Below are positions 50,061 to 58,591 of a stretch of DNA of 64,000 nt, one piece after another (position 1 is the first letter of the stretch; every line of letters starts with the position of its first letter). The stretch lies in assembly GCA_018141785.1 (NCBI GenBank), contig CP073341.1, positions 496,001-560,000 of the forward strand, written 5' to 3'. The position numbers and the translations under genes were made by a program. The notes beneath the pieces are model-generated. The model saw only the letters and a list, made by a program, of their open reading frames with translations, searched no databases and was not told the origin of the DNA. The DNA comes from Candidatus Paraprochloron terpiosi LD05. GTDB taxonomy: Bacteria; Cyanobacteriota; Cyanobacteriia; Cyanobacteriales; Prochloraceae.

Positions 50061-52028
50061 ATGGATTTAGAAACAGCATTACAATATGTAGACGGAGCAA
50101 TTTTGACGAAGGCAGGACGACACCTGAGTGTTCCAGAAGAAACAATTATTCGGGGTACTTGGCAAGGTATGACCTATGAGCAGATGGCCGATGCATCAAA
50201 ATATAGTGTCAATTACCTGATGCGAGATATTGGACCGAAATTCTGGAAACTACTGTCGGAAGCCTTGGTCGAAGAAGTAGGGAAAACGAATTTTCGGATC
50301 GCCTTAGAACGGCGATACGGGAAGCAATTCCAGAAAGGCTCCCCAATGTCGGAAATTTACCACAATCAAGACCCCATATTCTTTCCTGGGGTTTCAACCC
50401 TAGGCTACAAATCAGACAAGGATTCAACCTCTAGTCGGGGCGAAAGCTCTCTTTCTAGCGGTCTCGTAGAAACTCGCCCCAGCAAAGATTGGGGTGAAGC
50501 ACCGGACGTATCAACTTTCTACGGTCGCACCGAAGAGTTAAATAGCCTCAAGGAATGGATAATTGACGATGGTTGCCGACTGGTAGTGTTGCGAGGCATT
50601 AGCGGCATAGGCAAAACCGCTCTTTCTCGCAAACTGGTAGAAGAACTACAAGAGAACTTTGACTACGTCATCTGGCGGAGCCTAAATCACGGTCCAAGTC
50701 TGAAAGAGCTAGCGGAAAACTTGCTTAAATTTCTATATCATCCAGCATACAGGTATAAAGGTGATCGCATCTCTCAATTGATAGATTGCTTGCGCTCATT
50801 GCGTTGCCTGCTAGTCTTAGATGGAGCAGAAGCAATTTTAGAAGCAGGTCAGCTAGCGGGACGCTATCGCCAGGGCTATCAGGATTACGGCGAATTGATG
50901 CGCCGCGTGGGGGAAGAATCCCATCAAAGCTGCGTCATCGTCACAACTCTGGAAAATCCAAGGGAAGTGTCTCTCCAGTCGGGAGAAAACTCAGCAGTTC
51001 GCTCCTTCAGAGTATCAGGGTTGTCTGAAGCGCAAGCACGGGAAATATTGAAAGAAGAAGGGCTAATAGAATCAGAAAATTGGCAAGGATTAATCGACCA
51101 TTATCAAGGCAATCCCGCCGCTTTAAAGATGGTTGCCAAACTAATCTGCGAACTGTTCAATGGCAATGTGACTGAATTTCTGGAACGACAAACCTTCGTT
51201 TTCGGCGATATTGAAGAGCTATTAACCAAGTCCTTCCACCGCTTGGGAGATCTGGAAAAAGAAGTCCTTTACTGGTTAGCAATCGAGAGCGAATCAGTTT
51301 CCTTCTCAACCATAGAAAAGAACATTACAATACAGGTCTCTCAAGGAGAACTGCTGGAGGTATTGGCATCTCTAGGACAGCGATCCCTGATCGAAACACC
51401 AACCACGAGCGGAAAATCCTTCTTCGCTCTCCAGCCAATGGTGATGGAGTATATCACTAATCAACTCGTCGAACAGATTGGCGACACAGTAGTAACCACT
51501 GATACACAAAGTCGCCAATTCTTGCAGCAGATTGAAGAAGAATCAATCGATCTAACGTCATCGACGAAAAAGCCAATTTACCTCACCGGTTGGTTGGAAA
51601 ACAAATTTGAGCTAGGTTGGCAATCAGTGGAAGCTCTGATATCTGGGGATAATCCGAATCAACTCGCTCCAAGGCTGCGCAGTACCTTCCATCTCAGGAA
51701 CGAGAGTTTCGTTAAGCGCTTCAAACAGCTAAACGTGGGAACGGGATCTAACGAGAAATTGGTAGCGTTGCTCGTAGCGATAGCCATTGAAGCCGGAGAA
51801 AAAGTCGGAATTCGGGTTCAAATTCAACCTACTCTTAACGAGACAGTACTGCCAAAGAATCTCAAGTTGAGTTTACTAAACCAAGAAGGAGAAATTCTCC
51901 GGGAAGTACAATCAGGAGGTCAAGATAACTTCATTCAACTGCCGCGCTTCCGGGGCATGGCGAAAGAACGCTTTAGTATACAAGTAGCCCTCGCTGGCAC
52001 TAGCCTTGTAGAAGAGTTTATGATCTAA
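50061..52028 (+). CDS. NB-ARC ATPase with N-terminal vMAP-like HTH and C-terminal DUF1822-like domain
   Basis: 655 residues. The N-terminal 90 (MDLETALQYVDGAILTKAGR, GTWQGMTYEQMADASKYS) are a helical DNA- or protein-binding domain often fused to NB-ARC in cyanobacteria. A low-complexity linker follows. NB-ARC: STFYGRTEELNSLKEWI, Walker A GISGIGKTALS at about 179-187, Walker B CLLVLDGAEAIL, then GNPAALKMVAKLI. A helical region follows. The C-terminal 130 residues (LTGWLENKFELGWQSVEALI, VGIRVQIQPTLNETVLPKN, FIQLPRFRGMAKERFSIQVA) match DUF1822. The CHAT-CHASE2 and DUF928 genes follow on the same strand, the usual partners. A STAND-type switch is likely. Confidence 0.85.
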   Translation: MDLETALQYVDGAILTKAGRHLSVPEETIIRGTWQGMTYEQMADASKYSVNYLMRDIGPKFWKLLSEALVEEVGKTNFRIALERRYGKQFQKGSPMSEIYHNQDPIFFPGVSTLGYKSDKDSTSSRGESSLSSGLVETRPSKDWGEAPDVSTFYGRTEELNSLKEWIIDDGCRLVVLRGISGIGKTALSRKLVEELQENFDYVIWRSLNHGPSLKELAENLLKFLYHPAYRYKGDRISQLIDCLRSLRCLLVLDGAEAILEAGQLAGRYRQGYQDYGELMRRVGEESHQSCVIVTTLENPREVSLQSGENSAVRSFRVSGLSEAQAREILKEEGLIESENWQGLIDHYQGNPAALKMVAKLICELFNGNVTEFLERQTFVFGDIEELLTKSFHRLGDLEKEVLYWLAIESESVSFSTIEKNITIQVSQGELLEVLASLGQRSLIETPTTSGKSFFALQPMVMEYITNQLVEQIGDTVVTTDTQSRQFLQQIEEESIDLTSSTKKPIYLTGWLENKFELGWQSVEALISGDNPNQLAPRLRSTFHLRNESFVKRFKQLNVGTGSNEKLVALLVAIAIEAGEKVGIRVQIQPTLNETVLPKNLKLSLLNQEGEILREVQSGGQDNFIQLPRFRGMAKERFSIQVALAGTSLVEEFMI

Positions 52029-52131
52029 TAATAGTCAAAAAAATTCGTGAGCTTTCAGCTTATGTAGGGCACGGCACTGCCGTGCCCCTATGCTGATTGT
52101 GCTAATGGTTGTTTTTAGCTGAGAGCTATTT

Positions 52132-54024
52132 ATGAGTAAAGTCATCTTGAGTTTGGGCCAGGGAGATTTAGACAATGGCTTTTTTCGGGTCACAGTTCAA
52201 CTGTGGACTGGAAATGGACCGGTACTAATGCAATGCCAAGGTAGTTTACCCGCTGCCCTCTCTTTGGCAGTACTGCACAGGAACTGGCAATCCCTGTACA
52301 AAAAATACTACGAAAACATGGCGGTCCATTCACGCCTGGAAATTATAGACTCGGAAGATACAGACCGATTTTCCGACGCTGAATTCAGGGAAACCTGCAA
52401 AAAACTCCCCAAAAAACTCAATGATTGGCTTAACTCAGACTCGTTTAGAGGTATTGAGCAGCAGTTGCGAAAGCACTTGCATCATTCCGAGGAAATTCAG
52501 TTAATAGTGGAAACGGAAGACACTGATGTGCGAAAACTGCCCTGGCACCTCTGGAATTTCTTAGAGGACTATCCATTAGCAGAAATAGCATTGAGTCTTC
52601 CTGAGTTTGAGGGGGGAGTTCCCTCCAAGAGAACACCTCCAGAAGAGGTCAGAATTCTTGGTATTCTGGGCGATAGCACTAACATTGACATTAACAAAGA
52701 CAGGGCAATAATAGAACAATTACCCGGTGCGAAACCAGAATTCCTCTCTCAACCAGAACGACACCAACTCAAAGCACAGCTTTGGGAGCAAGATTGGGAC
52801 ATCTTATTTTTTGCCGGACACAGTGGCTCTTCTGGGAAAATATATATCAATACTCTTGATGAGGAGAACACCCTCACAGTTGAAGAGTTAGAGAAGGGCC
52901 TTTGCTATCAAATAAATCGGGGCTTGAAACTAGCAATCTTTAACTCTTGCGAGAGCTTGGAGTTAGCCATTGAGCTAGGTAGACTCAATCAACCCCTGAC
53001 AATCGCCATGAGAGAGCCAGTACCAGACAAAGTGGCGGCTGTGTTTTTGAAATATTTTCTCCAAGCATTTGCCAATGACAAGTCTTTATATCTTTCCGTG
53101 CGGGAAGCACGAGAAAGACTGTCGGGGGGCGGTCCAGAAAGAGATGATGAATTTCGTTGTGCTAGTTGGTTGCCAGTGATTTTCCAGAATCCGGCTATGT
53201 CACCACCCACATGGCAAGAATTGCTCGGGAAGAAAGCAGAGCCTTGGTGGCATGTTTGGGGCACATTTTTGTTAGCCTGTTTGATAGTTACCTGTTTGAC
53301 GGTTGGGCTGCGATGGGGAGGGTTATTACAGACATGGGAGTTACAAGCTTTTGACCGACTAATAAGTCAGCGACCGACGGAAGCCATCGACGATCGCTTT
53401 CTCATCGTCACTGTGAGCGAACCCGATATTCAATATCAGGATAAGCTCGGTATGGCAAGAATTGGCTCATTATCAGATGAAGCACTTAAGCTTCTATTGC
53501 AAAAACTGGAGCCCCACCAACCGCGAGTCATTGGCTTAGACATCTATCATGATTTAGAGTTCGCTCCTAACCTAGCAGCGAAGTTAGTCTCCAACGAACA
53601 TTTTATTGCTCCCTGCGAAGTGGCTACTATTGGGGAATCCATCCCTTCTCCCCCTGGTATTCCACCGGAACGCTTAGGCTTTACAGACTTCCCTCTCGAT
53701 CCAGACCATGTCATCCGTCGCCAATTACTCTTAATGAGTTCTACCTCCTCTTGCAATACCAGTCAGTCCTTAAGCCTGCGGATTGCACTCTCATACCTCA
53801 GACAAGATGGAATCTCCCCTATGAGTAGCACAGCAGAAGGAGCAAAACAAATAAGAGATCGGATTTTGACCAGATTTAAAGCTAATGCTGGTGGATATCA
53901 GTTAGCCCCCGCCGACGCACGACCTGCTATCAAATTCTCATTAATTACCGTTCCTCGTCCTTTCCCCAAGTTAGTCTCAGGGAAATGCTTTCCAATTCCC
54001 TCGATTCTCAAATTGCCGATCTAG
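52132..54024 (+). CDS. CHAT-CHASE2 protein, main segment
   Basis: 630 codons before a frameshift. Residues 1-330 hold a CHAT (caspase-HetF-like) peptidase with the dyad in LFFAGHSGSSGKIY (His230) and LAIFNSCESLELA (Cys273); IAMREPVPDKVAAVFLKYFL completes the fold. A transmembrane helix follows (WGTFLLACLIVTCLTVGLRW), then CHASE2, an extracytoplasmic sensor (FLIVTVSEPDIQYQDKLG, RVIGLDIYHDLE). The frame is lost near 53933: removing nothing and adding one T would read KFLINYRSSSFPQVSLREM into the next segment. Start at ATG 52132. Between the NB-ARC/DUF1822 gene and the DUF928 gene, so the three probably work together. Confidence 0.85.
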   Translation: MSKVILSLGQGDLDNGFFRVTVQLWTGNGPVLMQCQGSLPAALSLAVLHRNWQSLYKKYYENMAVHSRLEIIDSEDTDRFSDAEFRETCKKLPKKLNDWLNSDSFRGIEQQLRKHLHHSEEIQLIVETEDTDVRKLPWHLWNFLEDYPLAEIALSLPEFEGGVPSKRTPPEEVRILGILGDSTNIDINKDRAIIEQLPGAKPEFLSQPERHQLKAQLWEQDWDILFFAGHSGSSGKIYINTLDEENTLTVEELEKGLCYQINRGLKLAIFNSCESLELAIELGRLNQPLTIAMREPVPDKVAAVFLKYFLQAFANDKSLYLSVREARERLSGGGPERDDEFRCASWLPVIFQNPAMSPPTWQELLGKKAEPWWHVWGTFLLACLIVTCLTVGLRWGGLLQTWELQAFDRLISQRPTEAIDDRFLIVTVSEPDIQYQDKLGMARIGSLSDEALKLLLQKLEPHQPRVIGLDIYHDLEFAPNLAAKLVSNEHFIAPCEVATIGESIPSPPGIPPERLGFTDFPLDPDHVIRRQLLLMSSTSSCNTSQSLSLRIALSYLRQDGISPMSSTAEGAKQIRDRILTRFKANAGGYQLAPADARPAIKFSLITVPRPFPKLVSGKCFPIPSILKLPI

Positions 54025-54494
54025 TTCAGGACCGGATTGTCTTGATCGGTGTTGCCGAAAAGTCTAAAGATTCCCACCCTACTCCTTACAGCAAAGGAAG
54101 ATGGTCGGAAAAAATGCCAGGGGTCAAGATCCATGCCCACGCCATCGCCCAAATTCTCAGTGCCGTTCAGGGGGAACGACCTTTGCTTTGGTGGTGGCCG
54201 GAATGGGTTGAAATACTTTGGATTACCAGTTGGTCTATAGTTGGCGGTTTACTGTTTTGGTGTTGGCGGGAATTTTTTGAGCCTAGGACACTTTACCTCG
54301 TACTAGCAGTCTCTATTGCACTTGGTATCCTCTCTGGACTTTGCTTTTTTATTTTACTCCAAGGTGGATGGGTGCCTCTCGTCCCCTCAGCATTCACATT
54401 GGTGGCCACTAGCGCAACCCTTGGAATCTTTTGGCATCAGCGCCCTCATCGTCTTCAAGGGAGGGGGTCCGGGAGAAGGGGGATGGGGGAGTAA
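53985..54494 (+). CDS. CHAT-CHASE2 protein, C-terminal segment after the frameshift
   Basis: Continues the CHASE2 domain (LQSQ-like MLSNSLDSQIADLVQDRIVL, IGVAEKSKDSHPTPYSKGRW, MPGVKIHAHAIAQILSAVQG) and ends with three hydrophobic helices (ILWITSWSIVGGLLFWCW; TLYLVLAVSIALGILSGLCF; SAFTLVATSATLGIFWH). CHASE2 proteins normally end like this. It overlaps the first segment in another frame. As a separate protein it would lack a proper start, so I read it as the broken end of the upstream gene. Confidence 0.75.
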   Translation: MLSNSLDSQIADLVQDRIVLIGVAEKSKDSHPTPYSKGRWSEKMPGVKIHAHAIAQILSAVQGERPLLWWWPEWVEILWITSWSIVGGLLFWCWREFFEPRTLYLVLAVSIALGILSGLCFFILLQGGWVPLVPSAFTLVATSATLGIFWHQRPHRLQGRGSGRRGMGE

Positions 54495-54779
54495 GGGAGT
54501 TGGGGAGTTGGGGAGTTGGGGGGTGGGAGAGTATGTCATGAACGAAATTTTGTCCAACTTCATCTCCCTTTCTTCCTTTGTCCCTTTTTAGTAGGGGAGT
54601 AGTTCACAGTAAGAGTTTTCACTAATTCAAACACGGATTTTGGTTTTTTTAGTTGAGCCATAATGATTTTGATATAATAGACCTCAACTACTGAATCTAA
54701 AATGTTTGCAATTTATAGCTTATTGCCGATAAAATTTATCTGAAAAACATAAATATTCGACATTCACTAAGGTTAGACT

Positions 54780-55559
54780 ATGAAAGTACCCGTCTCTATC
54801 CGCAAGTATTCACGAATACTTGAAATTATTTCTGTATTGGTTTTCTCCGGCATTGTCTCGATACAAGTGAAGGCAGAGTCCTCAAGCAAACATCCCTACT
54901 GCTATAGCCAAAGATTGAATTTCTTGGACTTCAATAATTCTCAAAAAGAAGAAGATTGGGGAAGACCGCCAAACCGAACTTCCGGAGGAAATCGCGGTCC
55001 TAATTCCGAAGATAATCTCATTGCCCTAGTCCCGAACAAAAGCAAAACAGAGCTTACCTTAGTAGAACGCCCTACATTTTTGTTTTACATTCCTAAATTA
55101 AATGGGCAACAAGTAAGGGGGATATTTTTACTGTTGAAGGAAGAAAACAAAGAACCAATCTTCCAAGAAAGTATCATATTATCAGGCGGACCAGGTATTG
55201 TAAATTTACATCCCAATAAACTTCTAAACCTTGACCAGGAGTATAGGTGGCTTTTTTCAATAGAAATTGATAAAAAAAGCTCATATTCTGTTGAAGGACT
55301 TATTAAAAGGATTGCACCCGATCCTATGCTCATGAATCAGGTAGGCGATGCAACTTCAAAACAGGAAGTCGCCTCTATTTATGCGAGTCACGGTATTTGG
55401 CACGATGCGGTTACTAGGTATGCTGCACTCAGGATGAATAACCCATACGATTCTTCTATCCTAGCAGACTGGCATCATTTATTGGATTCCTTTGGTTTAG
55501 AGGAGATTGCCTCAAAACCCCTAGTTAATTGTCCCATATTAATCTCGAGAGAGATTTGA
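54780..55559 (+). CDS. DUF928 domain protein, secreted
   Basis: 259 residues with an N-terminal signal-like helix (ILEIISVLVFSGIVSIQVKA). Then the DUF928 layout: R.SGG-like PNRTSGGNRGP, LIALVPNKSKTELTLVERPT, FLFYIPKLNGQQVRGIFLLL, QEYRWLFSIEID, then IYASHGIWHDAVTRYAALRM and LADWHHLLDSFGLEEIA. DUF928 proteins are usual neighbours of CHAT-CHASE2 genes in cyanobacteria; their function is unknown, and an extracytoplasmic beta-sandwich followed by a helical tail is the expected fold. Separate promoter region of about 180 bases upstream. Confidence 0.88.
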   Translation: MKVPVSIRKYSRILEIISVLVFSGIVSIQVKAESSSKHPYCYSQRLNFLDFNNSQKEEDWGRPPNRTSGGNRGPNSEDNLIALVPNKSKTELTLVERPTFLFYIPKLNGQQVRGIFLLLKEENKEPIFQESIILSGGPGIVNLHPNKLLNLDQEYRWLFSIEIDKKSSYSVEGLIKRIAPDPMLMNQVGDATSKQEVASIYASHGIWHDAVTRYAALRMNNPYDSSILADWHHLLDSFGLEEIASKPLVNCPILISREI

Positions 55560-55575
55560 ATGTAAGTGCGACAGT

Positions 55576-55602
55576 CCCTAGTCTCAGCGTAGCGGACTAG
55601 GG
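55576..55602. terminator. Hairpin 3' of the DUF928 gene
   Basis: CCCTAGTC 55576-55583 pairs with GACTAGGG 55595-55602, 17 bases past the stop. No T-run follows, so efficiency is doubtful. Confidence 0.45.
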
Positions 55603-55666
55603 AAGGATAGCACGGCGATGACGACTTGCATCGAGTAGGAACCAAACTGAAGGATAAGAATGCGCT

Positions 55667-55703
55667 CCTCGGTTAACTCGATAATATCCCCATTATTGAT
55701 AAT
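55667..55703. repeat. 37-bp block identical to part of the RNase J gene
   Basis: The sequence CCTCGGTTAACTCGATAATA and the next 17 bases are the same as at 59038-59074 within rnj, in the same orientation on the plus strand. It lies in the leader region of the aminomutase gene, 60-100 bases before its ATG. Confidence 0.8.
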
Positions 55704-55763
55704 GACTATAAAGCATAATATTATATCATTCAGCCTGAAGTTAGAAAGGAAAAATTTGCCATC

Positions 55764-57170
55764 ATGAATGTACAAGAAAAGACAATAGAATACGGAAAAA
55801 ATAGTCAAATTCACATTTCAATCAATCCCAATTTCTGGCAATTATGCAAGCCATTTCAACAGGTTTCTAAAGATGATTTCCTATCACATAGGTGGCAGGT
55901 AAAACATACAGTGTATGGATTTGAGGCTATTAACACATTTTTGAGATCTGTAGCCAGTTCCGATGTAGTGGAACAAGTATTGCTAGGGCTGAGACTTGCT
56001 CCTATGGCAGTACGACTAACACCTTACATTCTCTCCAGAATTAATTGGTTAAATCCCATAGCAGATCCCATTCGTCGGCAATTCATTCCGTTAGCTAATG
56101 AGTACGAACAGGATCATCCCATGCTAACCCTCGACTCCTTGGGAGAACAGGAAGATTCCCCACTTCCAGGATTGGTTCATCGGTATCCAAATAAAGCACT
56201 TTTTCTCGCCCAATCCCATTGTCCGGTTTACTGTCGATTCTGCACTAGAAGTTATCTGGTGGGTCAAGATACCCATACCAACAAAAAGGTTCAATACGAG
56301 AAAACAATAAAACATTGGAAAGAAATATTTAAATACATTGATAGCAATCGAGAAATTGAGGATCTTGTTGTGAGCGGAGGTGATTGTTATAATCTCTCCC
56401 CGAAAATGTTGGAGTATATTGGTAACGGGTTGCTAGAAATTCCTCACCTGCGTCGCATTCGGTTTGCTACTAAGGGACTAGCAGTAGATCCAACTAAAAT
56501 CTTGAGCGATCGCGAGTGGACGGATACTTTAACTCGGATTGTTGATGATGCAAGAAAGCTAAACAAACATGTAGCGGTGCATACCCATTTTAATCATCCT
56601 AATGAGATTAGTTGGATTACCCAATCGGCAGCTAAAGTACTATTTGAACGAGGAATTACTGTCCGCAATCAGAGCGTTTTAATTAGAGATGTAAACGATA
56701 ATTTTGACACCATGGCGACTCTGATTAAAATGCTTGGAGACATGAATATCCAGCCCTATTATGTCTATCAACATGACATGGTAAGAGGTGTTGAAAACTT
56801 AAGAACAGATTTATCCACTAATGTTAATCTTGAGAAACGAATTCGAGGGATTACAGCCGGATTTTATACTCCAACATTTGTCACTGATTGTCCCTGTGGT
56901 GGTGGAAAACGGGTGTCCTGTTCTTATGAATATTACAATCGAAGCAGCGGTGTCAGCGTTTATATCGCACCTTCTATCAAGAGCGATCGCGCCTTTTTAT
57001 ACTTCGATCCCCTTGTAAGTCTTGCACCGGATATTCGTAAAGCATGGCTGAATCCAGATGAAGCTCAAGAACTATGTAATGAGGCATTATCTAAAGTCAA
57101 TTGTATTTCATCAGAATGGAAAAACAGTTATCTAAATTCCATTGCATCTCTTGTACAATTGAGAAATTAG
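55764..57170 (+). CDS. KamA-family radical SAM 2,3-aminomutase
   Basis: 468 residues. The radical SAM cluster motif is SHCPVYCRFCTRSYLVG (Cys153, 157, 160). FLVHRYPNKALFL-type lead-in, LVVSGGDCYNLSPKMLEYIG, VHTHFNHPNEISW, VRNQSVLIRDVNDNFD follow. The PLP Lys is in TDCPCGGGKRVSC (Lys382). D338 (YQHDMVRGVENLRT) and D375 match the two Asp residues that hold the side-chain amine in lysine 2,3-aminomutase, so a basic amino acid substrate is likely. The protein is diverged from classic KamA (usual PGGGGK is PCGGGK). An OTC-like gene follows 55 bases downstream, a probable operon. Start ATG 55764 behind AAAGGA. Confidence 0.88.
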   Translation: MNVQEKTIEYGKNSQIHISINPNFWQLCKPFQQVSKDDFLSHRWQVKHTVYGFEAINTFLRSVASSDVVEQVLLGLRLAPMAVRLTPYILSRINWLNPIADPIRRQFIPLANEYEQDHPMLTLDSLGEQEDSPLPGLVHRYPNKALFLAQSHCPVYCRFCTRSYLVGQDTHTNKKVQYEKTIKHWKEIFKYIDSNREIEDLVVSGGDCYNLSPKMLEYIGNGLLEIPHLRRIRFATKGLAVDPTKILSDREWTDTLTRIVDDARKLNKHVAVHTHFNHPNEISWITQSAAKVLFERGITVRNQSVLIRDVNDNFDTMATLIKMLGDMNIQPYYVYQHDMVRGVENLRTDLSTNVNLEKRIRGITAGFYTPTFVTDCPCGGGKRVSCSYEYYNRSSGVSVYIAPSIKSDRAFLYFDPLVSLAPDIRKAWLNPDEAQELCNEALSKVNCISSEWKNSYLNSIASLVQLRN

Positions 57171-57225
57171 ATATAATTTTGGCTTATAGAAATACCCTGG
57201 ATCGCGAAGGACACCATGTAGGGCA

Positions 57226-58224
57226 ATGGATTTACAACAAAGAATAGAAGCTAGTAAAAAATTGCTAGCTCACCGTCGTTATTCTAAGCGAGGAAAACCC
57301 GAACGCTCTTTACTAACTCTATCAGACTTGACTAAAGAGCAAGTAATGACAATAATTGATGGTGGTATAAGTATTAAGAATAATCCAACTAAATATCGGG
57401 ATTTATTAAAGCATAAATCCGTAGCTTTAATTTTCAAAAAAACATCCACTCGCACTAGATGCTCTTTTGAAATAGGGATTAGTGAGATGGGAGGACAAGC
57501 TTTGTATATGGACTGGAATACTTCAAATTTTACTATCGCTAGTCTTGAGGATGAAATCAAAACTTTATCGCGATATGTAGATGCGATCGTAGCTCGCGTT
57601 CACAAGCACGAAGACCTGATAATTATGAAAGAGCATAGCGAAGTTCCAATTATTAACGGGCTATCTAACCTCTATCATCCTTGTCAAGCATTAGCAGATT
57701 TGATGACAATAAAAGAGTATTTTGGAGAACTAGAAGGGTTAAATATTTGTTACCTCGGGGATGGCAATGATATTTGCCATTCTCTCATTAATGGTGCCGG
57801 ACATGCTGGAATCAATATTTCTATTGCTTGTCCGCAAAACTATCTACCCAATCCCGAGATTTTAGAAGCAGTTCAAAGGAACAACAACATCAGAATAAGA
57901 ATCGGGAGCGATCCAACTGAGTTAGTTAAAGATGCCGATATCATTTATACAGATACCTGGATACCTATGGCTATTTGGACGTTGACGGATAATAGCAATG
58001 AAAAAGATCTGAGGATAAAAGCGTTTTCGGACTTTCAAGTCAATAGGGAACTGCTGAGTCACGCACCGGAGCATGCTCTTGTCATGCATTGTCTTCCAGC
58101 ACATAGAGAATATGAGATAACTGCCGATGCGTTGAACTCGGAAAATTCAATTGTATTCGACCAAGCTGAAAATAGAAAACACGTTCAAAAGTACCTCATG
58201 CCATGGATATTAGAAACAATCTAA
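57226..58224 (+). CDS. Ornithine-carbamoyltransferase-like enzyme, atypical substrate loop
   Basis: 332 residues of the aspartate/ornithine transcarbamylase family. Carbamoyl phosphate site: KKTSTRTRCSFEIG (STRTR 74-78), HPCQALADLMTI (151-162). Domain 2: YLGDGNDICHSLINGAG, and VMHCLPAHREYEI (HCLPAHR 288-294). In OTC the ornithine side binds D.W.SMG; here the loop is TDTWIPMAIW (Asp243), with Pro and Ala in place of Ser and Gly. This argues for a changed second substrate. It follows the radical SAM aminomutase closely on the same strand and is not part of an arginine operon here. A housekeeping ArgF cannot be ruled out. Start ATG 57226. Confidence 0.85.
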   Translation: MDLQQRIEASKKLLAHRRYSKRGKPERSLLTLSDLTKEQVMTIIDGGISIKNNPTKYRDLLKHKSVALIFKKTSTRTRCSFEIGISEMGGQALYMDWNTSNFTIASLEDEIKTLSRYVDAIVARVHKHEDLIIMKEHSEVPIINGLSNLYHPCQALADLMTIKEYFGELEGLNICYLGDGNDICHSLINGAGHAGINISIACPQNYLPNPEILEAVQRNNNIRIRIGSDPTELVKDADIIYTDTWIPMAIWTLTDNSNEKDLRIKAFSDFQVNRELLSHAPEHALVMHCLPAHREYEITADALNSENSIVFDQAENRKHVQKYLMPWILETI

Positions 58225-58591
58225 ACTGATGCTAGGTTGAATTATTATGGTTCTTCTGGGGTTAGAAACCGGGTTTCTTTCCAAAATTTCGATATTATAG
58301 CCATTCGCGCAGGTGTATTTACAAATGGGGTGATGGGGAGCTGGGAAGTTCTATAAAAAAATCCCCCTATCCCCCTACCCCTCTATCCCCTCAACCCCCT
58401 ATCCTACTATGTTATAGATGACAACGTTGCCGTTGGAAAATGGGCGTTGCTGGATCAAGACATGAACTTGAAATGCCGTGGTGCTGCGCTCGCGAAGCGG
58501 AGCTGTGCTCTCGCCAATAATCCATCCCAAAATTCCTGGGACATTGCATGGCTACTACTTTTCCATTCATGTCTCTATTATGCAACGCGGT
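58225..58591. other. Gap between convergent OTC-like and RNase J genes
   Basis: Holds AGAAACCGGGTTTCT (58264-58278), a palindrome common in cyanobacteria, a C-rich simple stretch (CCCCCTATCCCCCTACCCC, 58365-58400) and a REP-like CTGCGCTCGCGAAGCGGAG hairpin near 58485. No gene. Confidence 0.55.

Noticed and set aside
54490..54540. GGGAGTTG microsatellite as a regulatory switch
   Set aside because: Only three to four imperfect units at the 3' end of a broken gene; nothing suggests a function.
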